A stretch of 64,000 bases of DNA, from positions 16,204 to 80,203 of the IMG/VR virus record IMGVR_UViG_3300034356_001764. One strand, given 5' to 3'. This DNA is from a virus. The position numbers and the translations under genes were made by a program. Below the pieces are notes generated by a model. The model saw only the letters and a program-made list of their open reading frames with translations, was not told where the DNA came from and ran no database searches. Shown here piece after piece: positions 45,925-54,043 of the stretch. Each line of letters opens with the position of its first letter. Within the stretch, counting starts at the first letter, position 1.

Positions 45925-46279
45925 TTCTTTTAGATTTAATGTTATCCTTTTTGATTTCCTGATCTGCTATTCTCTGCTCTAGTTTGATCAGTAGATCAAG
46001 TTTGTTTTCTACAGCCTTCTTATTAAAGTAAGCTCTGAAAGTAGAAGTATCATGATTACTTAAACTCTTGGTATATTTGGGTATTGCTTTCCTAATTAAT
46101 CTAGGTTTTGCTACAAACTGACCAAGACCATCCACATTTATTCTAGGATGTGCTAAGTTACTCATGTTCTCTCTTACTGCTTTATAATAGAATTCAATAA
46201 AGTCTTCTACTAAAGGTTCCGGAACATCTAGTTCATCAGCAACCTGTCTGTAAAGTTTATTTGCCTTCTTGGGATTCAT
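45908..46279 (-). CDS. IHF/HU-like DNA-binding protein (123 aa)
   Basis: The N-terminal helices (KLYRQVADELDVPEPLVEDFIEFYYKAV) and following beta arm (ANLAHPRINVDGLGQFVAKP-type, with GLGQFVAKPRLIRKAIP) match the bacterial HU/IHF fold. IHF-like proteins are a recurrent gene of crAss-like phages. It probably bends DNA at packaging, replication or promoter sites. It overlaps the winged-helix gene upstream. Confidence 0.7.
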   Translation of the reverse strand: MNPKKANKLYRQVADELDVPEPLVEDFIEFYYKAVRENMSNLAHPRINVDGLGQFVAKPRLIRKAIPKYTKSLSNHDTSTFRAYFNKKAVENKLDLLIKLEQRIADQEIKKDNIKSKRNESKS

Positions 46280-46637
46280 GTGCTAAGAACTTATAATCTA
46301 ATAACACTGTACCTTCTGTTTGAATCTTTAATGCTGGATTAAGCATAATCAACTTCTTATTCTCTGAATCTTTAACTACTAAACCATTCTTCTCAGATTT
46401 GTTTATAGAATTTCTTACAGTTTGTGGAGACTTAAATATCCAATCCTCATCTGTAGAAGTATCAACACAAAAATGACTGAGCTCTATTGGCTGGTTAAAA
46501 CTAAGCAATGTCAAACAGTTAAGATCAGACTCACTCATTGCTATATGATTAACATAACAATGAGTTAAAATCTGAAATTTTACTACATCCCACTTTGGCA
46601 TCTTTACACGTTTCTCAACTTGATTTACTAATGCCAT
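46257..46637 (-). CDS. Winged-helix DNA-binding protein (126 aa)
   Basis: The pattern is helical N-terminus, SESDLNCLTLLSFNQP, a helix-turn-helix-like SPQTVRNSINKSEKNGLVV (about residues 74-92) and a beta wing (SENKKLIMLNPAL). Likely a transcription regulator or packaging factor, together with the neighbouring IHF-like protein. Confidence 0.6.
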   Translation of the reverse strand: MALVNQVEKRVKMPKWDVVKFQILTHCYVNHIAMSESDLNCLTLLSFNQPIELSHFCVDTSTDEDWIFKSPQTVRNSINKSEKNGLVVKDSENKKLIMLNPALKIQTEGTVLLDYKFLAHESQEGK

Positions 46638-46641
46638 GATG

Positions 46642-46920
46642 TTATCCCTTTTTTAGTTTTCTTTCTTTTGGTTTATCTTCACTCTCTGGACCCTCTGCTG
46701 GTCTCTCTTGAGTTTCTTGCATCATCATTGCATACTGTATACCATACTGAGCACGTCTAAATCTTTCATGATCAATGTCAGCTAATAGTTTTTCATACTC
46801 ATGTTGTGCTTTAAGATAAGGAAGAGACTCAGTGTAGAAAAGTAACATTTCTTCTTTTCTTGCTGTTAGTTCTTCTGCTGATAACTGTTGCTCAGCTTCA
46901 TTAAATTGTTGGTTGTCCAT
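46642..46920 (-). CDS. Small helical protein, first gene of the packaging operon (92 aa)
   Basis: This Glu/Gln-rich helical protein (FNEAEQQLSAEELTARKEEM; YLKAQHEYEKLLADIDHERF) ends in a basic tail KERKLKKG. It is the first gene after a host-type promoter. No family is recognised. Confidence 0.6.
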   Translation of the reverse strand: MDNQQFNEAEQQLSAEELTARKEEMLLFYTESLPYLKAQHEYEKLLADIDHERFRRAQYGIQYAMMMQETQERPAEGPESEDKPKERKLKKG

Positions 46921-46943
46921 CTTATTATATTTTAAAGTTTACA

Positions 46944-46951
46944 CAAATATA
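46944..46951 (-). promoter_or_regulatory. Host-type promoter element TATATTTG
   Basis: An exact Bacteroidota -7 element on the minus strand, 23 nt before the ATG of the 92-residue gene. Upstream is GTTTAAACAAAAA, which also precedes the TATATTTG at 55,203. No clear TTG at -33. It follows a terminator, so it should start the packaging operon. Confidence 0.6.
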
Positions 46952-46983
46952 CAATTTTTGTTTAAACATATATAATGTAAAAA

Positions 46984-47016
46984 AGAAAATCCAGGCATAC
47001 AACACACCTGGATTAC
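46984..47016 (-). terminator. Intrinsic terminator after the lysis cassette
   Basis: On the minus strand AATCCAGG-(loop)-CCTGGATT gives an 8-bp perfect stem followed by TTCTTTTTT. It ends the run of lysis genes, just past the 52-residue gene. Confidence 0.8.
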
Positions 47017-47032
47017 TATACTTTAAGTAGAC

Positions 47033-47191
47033 TTATCTATTTTTAATGGTAAAGTTGCAAATAGTTATCATATAAAATTCTCTAGATATATCAATCTCTA
47101 CGGTAAAAAAATCAATTTTACCAATTCTAAAACGAATAGCAAACTTATCCCATTGCTTATTCTTTACTTTCCAGTTGTTTCTAAGTATCAT
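47033..47191 (-). CDS. Short basic protein downstream of endolysin (52 aa)
   Basis: The frame reads MILRNNWKVKNKQWDKFAIR and ends in CNFTIKNR. Its ATG overlaps the endolysin stop as ATGA, and its own stop lies about 17 bp before the terminator, so it fills the space exactly. It is basic with aromatic residues, and the beta-like sequence has no membrane segment. The function is unknown. Confidence 0.6.
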   Translation of the reverse strand: MILRNNWKVKNKQWDKFAIRFRIGKIDFFTVEIDISREFYMITICNFTIKNR

Positions 47192-47982
47192 ACAATATCA
47201 TTTGATTCAATTAATGTATATGTAAAGTTGTTTCCATGTGCAGCTTTTGCTTTACGGCAAATTGCCATAAACTCTTCAAAGTCTGCGGCCTTCTTAAACA
47301 CTTGACATCCTTCTGACCAGTTTTCTACAAAAGTAGAATCGGCACCAGCTTTATGAATATTGATACCAAAGAGACCTTCTTGAATAGACTTCTCATCATA
47401 TATCATATCCTTGTTTGGATCACGGTATACTTTAACTGGTTTGTTTTGTCCTAGTGCTTCATACTTACCAGAATGAAGACGCATTATATGAGAGTTAATA
47501 TATTGTCCTTCAACTAATCTAGCTACACCAGCTTTGTTTCCAAATTGCATTACACCTTTAGTTCCAGGATCTGTAGTTGCTGGCCAACAATGAAAATGCT
47601 CTACATCATCAACAGTATAAGTTAAAGTTAAATGATCATCAAATAAGTTAGTTACTTTTTGACCTGTAGAAGAGTTTCTTACTCCTACAATATTTAACAT
47701 TAAATCTTTACCATCAAACCACTTGTGTCCTTTTGATGCTACTGCTTTTTTTATTTGAGCTGCTGTGTACTTAGTAGCAACTGCAGGTTTACTATCTACA
47801 GTAATACCCATTTTAGCTAATGTAGCAGGCCCTACTACTCCATCAGGAGTTAATCCGTTCTTAGTCTGCCAAGCTTTTACTGCTTCTTCTGTTTTAGGGC
47901 CAAAGTTTCCTACTGGATCTACACCTAATACTACTTGAATCTTTTTGACAATCTCATTGTTGTCTCCTTTTTTAAGTACCAT
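47188..47982 (-). CDS. Endolysin: peptidoglycan-binding plus YkuD-like catalytic domain (264 aa)
   Basis: Residues 1-55 are a peptidoglycan-binding domain (GDNNEIVKKIQVVLGVDPVG ... DGVVGPATLAKMG). The C-terminal domain contains HCWPATTDPGTKGVM, GINIHKAGADST and NWSEGCQVF. The His followed by an S-x-G-C-Q box recalls the YkuD (L,D-transpeptidase-like) active site, and this arrangement is common in Bacteroidota phage lysis enzymes. It sits next to holin-like and spanin-like genes. It cuts or modifies peptidoglycan at the end of infection. Confidence 0.7.
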   Translation of the reverse strand: MVLKKGDNNEIVKKIQVVLGVDPVGNFGPKTEEAVKAWQTKNGLTPDGVVGPATLAKMGITVDSKPAVATKYTAAQIKKAVASKGHKWFDGKDLMLNIVGVRNSSTGQKVTNLFDDHLTLTYTVDDVEHFHCWPATTDPGTKGVMQFGNKAGVARLVEGQYINSHIMRLHSGKYEALGQNKPVKVYRDPNKDMIYDEKSIQEGLFGINIHKAGADSTFVENWSEGCQVFKKAADFEEFMAICRKAKAAHGNNFTYTLIESNDIV

Positions 47983-47984
47983 AA

Positions 47985-48266
47985 TTATCCTATTTCTTCG
48001 TTATTACTTTCTTCTTGAGAAGTTTTATTAGCTTTCTTTTTAAGTGACATGATTCTACCTGCTGTAGTAATACCAAATGCACCAAGAGTAATGATCATAA
48101 AGCCATCAAAAATAAACTCTTTAATAATTAATTCTTTACCCCAAATACCTGTAACTACATCAACTATTAATATAAAGGCCATAGCAAAGAATGCTACTAC
48201 ACCTACAAATGCTTGTTCATTGATTTTGTTGTCATCTGAGATTAGCTCTCTAAAAAATTTTTTCAT
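47985..48266 (-). CDS. Holin-like membrane protein (93 aa)
   Basis: Two hydrophobic segments (AFVGVVAFFAMAFILIVDVV and a second FDGFMIITLGAFGITTAG) are followed by a Lys/Glu-rich tail. Size, topology and the adjoining endolysin gene fit a holin that forms inner-membrane holes at lysis. It overlaps the next gene by 4 bp. Confidence 0.6.
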   Translation of the reverse strand: MKKFFRELISDDNKINEQAFVGVVAFFAMAFILIVDVVTGIWGKELIIKEFIFDGFMIITLGAFGITTAGRIMSLKKKANKTSQEESNNEEIG

Positions 48267-48616
48267 AGTGTGTCTGATTTAGTTTTACCCCAAAAATTCT
48301 TCTGTTCTTTAATAACTATTGTATCGTGAATAACAATAGTGTCATAAATATAAATTTTTACTTTTTTAATAACCTCAACAGTTTCTGCAACTGGTGTTTG
48401 TGCTAATTGCTCTTCTGCTGTTAATACAGTTTTCTCAAGCTGTTTTACATCTGACTCTAGTAGTCCATTCTCTTCTACTAATTTTTCATTATCAAACTGA
48501 AGAGTTTTTGCAGTATCAACAACATCAATATGCTCTGTACCACTCTTAAGTATTTGAGTAAGCATAAGAGCAATGATTATTGCTATAAGTCCAAGTATTA
48601 CAAGCTTGTTTTTCAT
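48263..48616 (-). CDS. Membrane-anchored coiled-coil protein, i-spanin candidate (117 aa)
   Basis: An N-terminal membrane segment (LVILGLIAIIIALMLTQIL) is followed by a coiled coil (EKLVEENGLLESDVKQLEKT) and a beta-like C-terminus. This is the inner-membrane spanin architecture. Overlapping genes on both sides support a lysis operon. Confidence 0.55.
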   Translation of the reverse strand: MKNKLVILGLIAIIIALMLTQILKSGTEHIDVVDTAKTLQFDNEKLVEENGLLESDVKQLEKTVLTAEEQLAQTPVAETVEVIKKVKIYIYDTIVIHDTIVIKEQKNFWGKTKSDTL

Positions 48617-48888
48617 CGCTTAGAGATTATAATGTCTTGTAGTTTCTCAAGGGCTTTTGTGTTATTGTTCAAAGCCTCTGTAGTTTTTTGAGCATCTGAA
48701 GCAATATAAGTAGTGAGTTCTTTTTGTAGCTCATCAACTTTAGTTTTTAATTTGTCTTCAGAAGCAAGTTGTCTCTTTAGCATAAACCAAAGAACAGCTC
48801 CTAATCCTAGGACCACAACTCCTAGTGCCCCATATTGGGTTAGTGTTTCAAATACTCCAAATGAAGGAGCTTCAGCAGATAGTACCAT
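48613..48888 (-). CDS. Small membrane protein with coiled coil, second holin candidate (91 aa)
   Basis: The Ala/Gly-rich N-terminal hydrophobic segment (YGALGVVVLGLGAVLWFML) is followed by a Lys/Glu/Asp coiled coil (KLKTKVDELQKELTTY). It could act as a holin partner or antiholin. Overlaps are 4 bp with the gene downstream and 1 bp spacing with the one upstream. Confidence 0.55.
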   Translation of the reverse strand: MVLSAEAPSFGVFETLTQYGALGVVVLGLGAVLWFMLKRQLASEDKLKTKVDELQKELTTYIASDAQKTTEALNNNTKALEKLQDIIISKR

Positions 48889-48889
48889 A

Positions 48890-49150
48890 TTAGTGTAGTT
48901 TAATCATTAGTTCTTTAACAGCATTAGATAAATCACTTACATTCTTAGCAAGCATCTTGATCTCTAATTGTGTTTGTTCTTGTATAGCTTGGTATTTGAG
49001 TCTATTCTCTTGTTCTACAAGTTCAATCTTACCTTTAAGTTTGCCTTGTTCTTCTGTATTCTTACGTACATCACTATGCACAATCTTTAGAAAATATCCA
49101 ATAATTGTTATAGCTGTAGCTAATATAAACATCATTACTTCTGTTGTCAT
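48890..49150 (-). CDS. Small membrane protein with coiled coil (86 aa)
   Basis: An N-terminal membrane segment (MMFILATAITIIGYFLKIV) is followed by a helical region. It resembles the next gene downstream in layout (one membrane helix plus coiled coil), so the two may work together in lysis timing. It overlaps the spanin-like gene upstream by 4 bp. Confidence 0.55.
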   Translation of the reverse strand: MTTEVMMFILATAITIIGYFLKIVHSDVRKNTEEQGKLKGKIELVEQENRLKYQAIQEQTQLEIKMLAKNVSDLSNAVKELMIKLH

Positions 49151-49671
49151 CTCTTAAATTGTTTTATTATAAAAAAAGATATAAATAAGATCAAAGAAAG
49201 GAATAGCATCCACCAAGGAAAGCTATCTTTTTCTTTATACTTTACTTGTTTAGTTTCAGCTTTATTATCTTGTTTGTTTGTTTTAACTAAAGCTTTAAGT
49301 TGTTTTGATAAAGAATCATTCTGCAGCTTCATCATCTTTTCTAAATGCTTATAGGAAGACTCTAATGCTTTTCTTTCCTGGCGTGTCATTCCTGCAGAAA
49401 TAGTATTATTGATAGTTTGTACTGTACTATCTTTTGTAACTACTTCTTTATAAGTGTTAGTAATAGTATCAAAGATAGTTTCTTTAGTATAGTTATATTT
49501 CCATATTGTATCAGGAGTAATTACTGCTCCTTTTCTTTTAGCAATATCAATGTGTTTCTGCGCCTTGGATAAATGATGTTCAGTAGAACAACTATACATT
49601 GTAAAGAGCCATAAAAAACTTATTAGCAAAGCCCAAATAAATGCTATTAAATGATTCCAATTAATCTTCAT
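49147..49671 (-). CDS. Lipoprotein/transmembrane spanin candidate (174 aa)
   Basis: An N-terminal signal with a Cys (LLISFLWLFTMYSCS) is followed by HHLSKAQKHIDIAKRKGAVI, a pattern I recall from Bacteroidota phages. A coiled-coil middle precedes a C-terminal membrane segment (WWMLFLSLILFISFFII). Lipobox at one end and a membrane helix at the other is the layout of a unimolecular spanin joining outer and inner membranes. The lipobox is relaxed, as in Bacteroidota. Confidence 0.6.
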   Translation of the reverse strand: MKINWNHLIAFIWALLISFLWLFTMYSCSTEHHLSKAQKHIDIAKRKGAVITPDTIWKYNYTKETIFDTITNTYKEVVTKDSTVQTINNTISAGMTRQERKALESSYKHLEKMMKLQNDSLSKQLKALVKTNKQDNKAETKQVKYKEKDSFPWWMLFLSLILFISFFIIKQFKR

Positions 49672-49686
49672 GGCTGTATTTCATTG

Positions 49687-50310
49687 TTAGTATGTTTTAT
49701 TTAAAATAAAAATGTCACTGTAGATATTGTTTCCTGTAGAAGCATTTTGCCATTGAGCTGTTACATCTAATACATTACTAATTGTTGTATCAAATGTTGT
49801 ATTATTAACTGTGTTAAAGCCAAATCCTTGAACAGAAGCATTTGAAGTTTTTGTATAATGAAATGCACCTAAAGAAACTATAGATGCTACACCAGCAGCT
49901 CCTAATGATCTAATAGTAAAATCAATATTTAAAGACCACACATCATTTATAACACTGCTGCCTAGATTTTGTAGACCACTGTCTAAAAGGATAATAGATC
50001 CTGCTTTAACTCTAATTGTAATATTTTGATTATTATTAGCATTCATTACACCACCAAAGATAGCTCTAAAACTATCTCCTACTTGAAAACCATTAGCAGG
50101 TATAGTTAATGTACCTACACCACCATTAATAAGACTGCTTTCTACAGTAGTGTTAGTGATTATAGTACTGTTAGCTGTCTGTGCAAATAAACCTCCTGTA
50201 ATAGTTGGTATGTCCAGTTGAGTTAAGAAAGGATTAGATGATGATGGAGAATTAGCATTTACAGCTGCTTCATATGAATTATTTGGTAAAGTTCTAAGTA
50301 TCTGACTCAT
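49687..50310 (-). CDS. Fibre-tip or receptor-binding protein candidate (207 aa)
   Basis: This beta-rich protein starts MSQILRTLPNNSYEAAVNAN, then GTLTIPANGFQVGDSFRAIF and a Ser/Asn-rich C-terminal half. This Thr/Ser/Asn/Gly profile is usual for tail fibre tips. It is the last gene of the fibre cluster before the lysis cassette. The receptor is unknown. Confidence 0.5.
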   Translation of the reverse strand: MSQILRTLPNNSYEAAVNANSPSSSNPFLTQLDIPTITGGLFAQTANSTIITNTTVESSLINGGVGTLTIPANGFQVGDSFRAIFGGVMNANNNQNITIRVKAGSIILLDSGLQNLGSSVINDVWSLNIDFTIRSLGAAGVASIVSLGAFHYTKTSNASVQGFGFNTVNNTTFDTTISNVLDVTAQWQNASTGNNIYSDIFILNKTY

Positions 50311-50312
50311 GA

Positions 50313-50954
50313 CTATGAAGTATATTCAATTAATAAAATAGTACCTGTAGCATTGTAATTAATCGGATCATATAGATCTCTGACTCCTACACTACCCCAA
50401 GGAATTGTTATACCTGGAGGAATACCTATTCCGTTCCAAATACCAGGTGCACTACCAATGTTTATTACAGAACCTCTTAAGCTATTTACAGGTACAAATC
50501 CTACAGCAGATGTTAATACTGTATTATGAATAACAGTAGCTGGAGCTAAGTTAGAATCAATACTTAACAAAGTTGTTTCTGTAGCTAAACCTGTTGTGTT
50601 ACTTACAATTTGAGCTAAGTATGTATTAGGATTAATATACGTAATTGGAGCTACTGGAGTACCTGTTGTATTAGACCCTGCTAAGAAATATATTGGAGGA
50701 TCAAAAGTAACTCCATTCCAAATTCTTATTTCTAACCATGTAACATCATTAGCATCTACAACTAGTGTTGCTTCATAATCTGTTCCTTGTTGTATTGCTG
50801 CAAGAATTTGAGCAAGTAATGGTTCTACAGTGTCTGTGTTATCTACAAGTTCTTGTAATGCATCACACGCACACTGTTGCCCAAGAAGCATCTTAAGTTG
50901 CCAAGGAAAATTATTTCCTTTATTACCATCTGTTTTTAAATTTCCTATTGACAT
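50313..50954 (-). CDS. Virion-surface protein with SIGNLKTDGNKGNNFPWQL N-terminus (213 aa)
   Basis: The N-terminus is of a type common in Bacteroidota phage tail genes. It is followed by a Cys pair (QQCACDAL) and a beta-rich C-terminal half. Gene order places it in the fibre cluster. Probably an adaptor or a fibre base; no enzyme motif. Confidence 0.5.
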   Translation of the reverse strand: MSIGNLKTDGNKGNNFPWQLKMLLGQQCACDALQELVDNTDTVEPLLAQILAAIQQGTDYEATLVVDANDVTWLEIRIWNGVTFDPPIYFLAGSNTTGTPVAPITYINPNTYLAQIVSNTTGLATETTLLSIDSNLAPATVIHNTVLTSAVGFVPVNSLRGSVINIGSAPGIWNGIGIPPGITIPWGSVGVRDLYDPINYNATGTILLIEYTS

Positions 50955-50965
50955 AATTATTTGTT

Positions 50966-51298
50966 TTAATTTGTTTGAACTAATGAACTTATTAAGTCAA
51001 CAAACTTAGTTACTTTAGTTTTTTTAGCTGCAGTCAATGATGAGTATTCAATAGAAATTTCTTCTATATCTGTTTCTCCCAGAACTATAATATTTGCTTC
51101 AAAGTAATCTGATCCATTATAGTCTAAAACATTTACAGTTATGTGATTTCCAATAACTCCTACAAAGTCATTTACTACTTTTATATCTTCAGTTGATGCT
51201 GTACTTAAATCTAAGTAAACATTATTACTATTAACATAAGCCATTACTACATTAGTAGTTGCTGGGGCTGATGAGGATACTGAACAATTTAGTGTCAT
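50966..51298 (-). CDS. Small beta-rich protein in fibre cluster (110 aa)
   Basis: This Val/Asn/Thr-rich protein has no Cys cluster (only one Cys near the N-terminus). No family is recognised. It lies between a fibre adaptor and the tailspike-like gene. Confidence 0.5.
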   Translation of the reverse strand: MTLNCSVSSSAPATTNVVMAYVNSNNVYLDLSTASTEDIKVVNDFVGVIGNHITVNVLDYNGSDYFEANIIVLGETDIEEISIEYSSLTAAKKTKVTKFVDLISSLVQTN

Positions 51299-51303
51299 AA
51301 TTT

Positions 51304-52815
51304 TTAAAATTTAGGTGTGTTTATTGCTGAATCTACACTAAAACTTCCAGCAATAGTATAAGTATTTACGAACCCTGGAGAGTTAGGTTTATTAGATGCT
51401 GCATTAATAACCCCTGTAATTGGAGTAGCAAGTCCAGTATTTATAAAATAGTTAAAACCTACACCTTCTGCGGTAACCCCTTTTATATATAACCTGGCAG
51501 TATTTGATTCAATATTAATAATATTACCATCTGTATAATTAGAATAAATAGTTGAGTCATTTAAATATAATGCACCGCTACCAAGTACAAGTATAGGAGC
51601 CGCCACAGTATCTGTAGTTCTAATAATGGTAGTGTTTTTTACATTAACCTGAGTAGAACCATCTACATAAATTGCTTCTCTTGTTGTTGTAATTTTTCCA
51701 TTATATGTTACCTTAGAACTTCCTACACCTAAAGCAAGCATCGGGTTAACTTGAGAAATCATATCACCATTTATAGTTAAGTTTATGGCAGGACTTGTCC
51801 ATAATCTAACTAAAGCTGCAAGACCACCATAAAAAGTATCATCTTTATCATTCATGTCTCCATTAACAATAATATTACCTGTTGAACTTGCTTCATCAAT
51901 ATAAAAAATTTGCTTCCAGTTTCCACCATAAACATTTCCAGTTAACAAATTTAGGTTAGGACAATTAATTACAGCTGTACCTGAGAAAAATCTAAATCTA
52001 AATAACTGATGTACTGATTCTATACTGTTTGCAATATTCATTACAACATTGACATTATTTCTAATTGTAATTGCAAATCCTTGACCAATTGTAGCTGAAT
52101 AAATGTAGTTACCTTTTATTGTTACTCTACCTCCAGCTACTGTAGGAAGTATTTGAATAGCTGCAGCATTTACACTCATCCAATCAAATTCAAATGTAAT
52201 TACGGATGCTCCTGTTATATTAAGAGATGGTTGTGTACCAGACGTTGTATATATTTTTAAACTTCCGTAAACATTAGCACTTACAGCCACTCCATTATCT
52301 CTAATATTAGGTGAACCTGTAAATACAACTCCTGATTCGCAATATATATCTACATTATTTTGTAGATTTACAATAGGACTAACATAATTCCCTCTTCTAA
52401 TATAAACAAGAGCTCTATTATCTATACTTATACTAGGTAAAGCTGCAGCTGCTGTTAAAGCATTAGAAATACTTTGAAATGGTTTATCAAATCTATTTAT
52501 TAAACCAGTTGCATTATTACCATTTACTAAGTCAACAAATACTACATTTGCGTAATTTGCAGCAATTGAAGGAATAGTTGCAACAAGAGGAGAACTAGGT
52601 GTTCCATTTCCTGTAATAGTCACTCCATCAACAGATACAGTTTGTAAACCACCTAGCTGTGCTTGTAAATCTGAAAACTTAATAGCAGTAGGTTTATAGT
52701 CTCCAAGTGCTGGAGATTGTTTTGTACCTACTGCAATAAGATCAGAATCTTCAAGTTGAGTCTTAATTCTTCTACCTACAATTAGGTTGAAGAAGTTAGT
52801 TAAGTTATTTAACAT
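51304..52815 (-). CDS. Tailspike-like beta-helix protein (503 aa)
   Basis: The N-terminal anchor (LEDSDLIAVGTKQSPALGDY ... IKFSDL, about residues 20-50) resembles the anchor of the neighbouring 52,935-53,744 protein (TDLIAIGADVTF). After about residue 85 the chain shows a regular series of short strands and turns typical of a right-handed beta-helix, for example VNLQNNVDIYCESGVVFTG and repeats of NV.I and GSL.IY. Such proteins are usually polysaccharide-binding or depolymerising spikes. No catalytic residues can be named. Confidence 0.6.
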   Translation of the reverse strand: MLNNLTNFFNLIVGRRIKTQLEDSDLIAVGTKQSPALGDYKPTAIKFSDLQAQLGGLQTVSVDGVTITGNGTPSSPLVATIPSIAANYANVVFVDLVNGNNATGLINRFDKPFQSISNALTAAAALPSISIDNRALVYIRRGNYVSPIVNLQNNVDIYCESGVVFTGSPNIRDNGVAVSANVYGSLKIYTTSGTQPSLNITGASVITFEFDWMSVNAAAIQILPTVAGGRVTIKGNYIYSATIGQGFAITIRNNVNVVMNIANSIESVHQLFRFRFFSGTAVINCPNLNLLTGNVYGGNWKQIFYIDEASSTGNIIVNGDMNDKDDTFYGGLAALVRLWTSPAINLTINGDMISQVNPMLALGVGSSKVTYNGKITTTREAIYVDGSTQVNVKNTTIIRTTDTVAAPILVLGSGALYLNDSTIYSNYTDGNIINIESNTARLYIKGVTAEGVGFNYFINTGLATPITGVINAASNKPNSPGFVNTYTIAGSFSVDSAINTPKF

Positions 52816-52821
52816 TACTTA

Positions 52822-52929
52822 TTATTTTTTCTTGTTTAATTTGTCTTTAAGTTGGTCTCCCCAAGTCTTAGCACCAATACAAACAACAGGTGTTGTTTCT
52901 ACTTTCTTTTTAGTTACTTTTTTTGCCAT
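52822..52929 (-). CDS. Very short Lys-rich ORF between fibre genes (35 aa)
   Basis: The frame reads MAKKVTKKKVETTPVVCIGA and ends LKDKLNKKK. It lies between the upstream fibre gene's stop at 52935 and the next start at 52815, with only a few spare bases on each side. Very basic at both ends. It may be a real small protein or translational filler. Confidence 0.45.
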   Translation of the reverse strand: MAKKVTKKKVETTPVVCIGAKTWGDQLKDKLNKKK

Positions 52930-52934
52930 GATGA

Positions 52935-53744
52935 TTAAAAATTGTACAGTTCATAATAAAGATAAAAAGCTCCTTCAAATTGATTCTGTGCTGTAGTCTT
53001 AGTTACTGTAATAGTAAGATCATCTACACCATCTACACCGCCAATTAAAGAACCTTCAATTGTAAGAACATCTCCTATTTCATAACCTTGTCCTCCTGCT
53101 GCTAGTAATGCAAATCCTATAGCTCCTGTTACTGTTCTTGTTACAGTAAATGTAGCTCCAAAACCTGTAGAAGAACCTATAGAAGCTACAGCTGTATAAG
53201 TATTACCTGCTTCTGCTAGGATAGTTGTTCCACCTGATACTGTAAAAACAAGTAATGCTCCAGCCAATGAAGGATTAGCATTAAAAATAGCAAATGAAGC
53301 TCCTACAGATAGTACACCTGTGGAAATTACATAAGGAATAAAAGTATCTCCTTGTGCTGGATTATAATACGGACTAGTTTGAATATAAATATTATCCGCA
53401 TTACTAAAGTCCATATCTGCATTGTTAATTACTAAAGGTACTACAGAACCAAATGCAGGAAGTGGATCAGCAATAGTGTTATCCATAGTAATTTCAATAA
53501 CTCCTTTTTGAGTAGTTACATTTACTACTGACGTTGTATTAAGATCAACAGTATAGTATGCTGTATTTGCTACATCACCTGCTACAGATAAATCTTTAAT
53601 AGGCATAGCATAAGTTTTATACTTATCATCTCTTTTAGCAAATGTTACATCTGCACCAATTGCTATTAAATCCGTTTCAGGATTATTAGCTGTTGTTCTA
53701 ATTAATTGCTCTTTACGTAAATAGAGCCAGTTTAAAATATCCAT
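52935..53744 (-). CDS. Fibre protein with shared anchor and GYxxGDV beta module (269 aa)
   Basis: An in-frame TTG occurs at 53768, but the ATG at 53744 (MDILNWLYLRKEQLIRTT) is the likelier start. The anchor TDLIAIGAD near residue 30 matches that of the beta-helix neighbour. The C-terminal half contains GGQGYEIGDVLTIEGSLIGG, a beta module similar in pattern to the one inserted in the 564-residue virion protein. It is the first gene of the fibre operon. A probable long or side fibre component. Confidence 0.55.
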   Translation of the reverse strand: MDILNWLYLRKEQLIRTTANNPETDLIAIGADVTFAKRDDKYKTYAMPIKDLSVAGDVANTAYYTVDLNTTSVVNVTTQKGVIEITMDNTIADPLPAFGSVVPLVINNADMDFSNADNIYIQTSPYYNPAQGDTFIPYVISTGVLSVGASFAIFNANPSLAGALLVFTVSGGTTILAEAGNTYTAVASIGSSTGFGATFTVTRTVTGAIGFALLAAGGQGYEIGDVLTIEGSLIGGVDGVDDLTITVTKTTAQNQFEGAFYLYYELYNF

Positions 53745-53768
53745 GATTGTTTTTTTATAAATATACAA

Positions 53769-53787
53769 TATAATATACTAAAAATAA
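53769..53787 (-). promoter_or_regulatory. Candidate late promoter before fibre genes
   Basis: The minus-strand 18-mer TTATTTTTAGTATATTAT, identical to that at 23,556-23,573, is followed about 4 nt later by a second TA-rich TATATTTA element. It sits just after the 53.8-kb terminator and before the fibre gene start. Confidence 0.5.
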
Positions 53788-53792
53788 TTGAA

Positions 53793-53824
53793 TAAAAAAA
53801 ATCCTCAATTAAAAAACTGAGGAT
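53793..53824 (-). terminator. Intrinsic terminator after the 64-aa membrane gene
   Basis: ATCCTCA-(loop)-TGAGGAT followed by at least eight T on the minus strand. Confidence 0.8.
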
Positions 53825-53848
53825 CTCTTGGAGATAGTTTGAAAAAAA

Positions 53849-54043
53849 TCAGAACATTAATGCTCCGAGTATGAATGATAGGATAAGACAAAAGGCAATT
53901 AGCATGTTAGCAAAGCTTCTTCCTTGTGGGTCATCCTCATAATAATTGTGTATTTTGCTAAGCACTGGTTTATTCATGACATTGGATAAGTACCACAATA
54001 TCACTATAAAACCAATAATAACTAAGCATAATATAATCTTCAT
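53849..54043 (-). CDS. Small membrane protein, possibly from a leaderless transcript (64 aa)
   Basis: Two hydrophobic segments (IILCLVIIGFIVILWYL near the N-terminus and MLIAFCLILSFILGALMF at the C-terminus) flank a polar middle (HNYYEDDPQGRSF). It has its own promoter and terminator. The promoter's TTTG ends only 7 nt before the ATG, so the message may be leaderless. The function is unknown. Confidence 0.6.
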   Translation of the reverse strand: MKIILCLVIIGFIVILWYLSNVMNKPVLSKIHNYYEDDPQGRSFANMLIAFCLILSFILGALMF

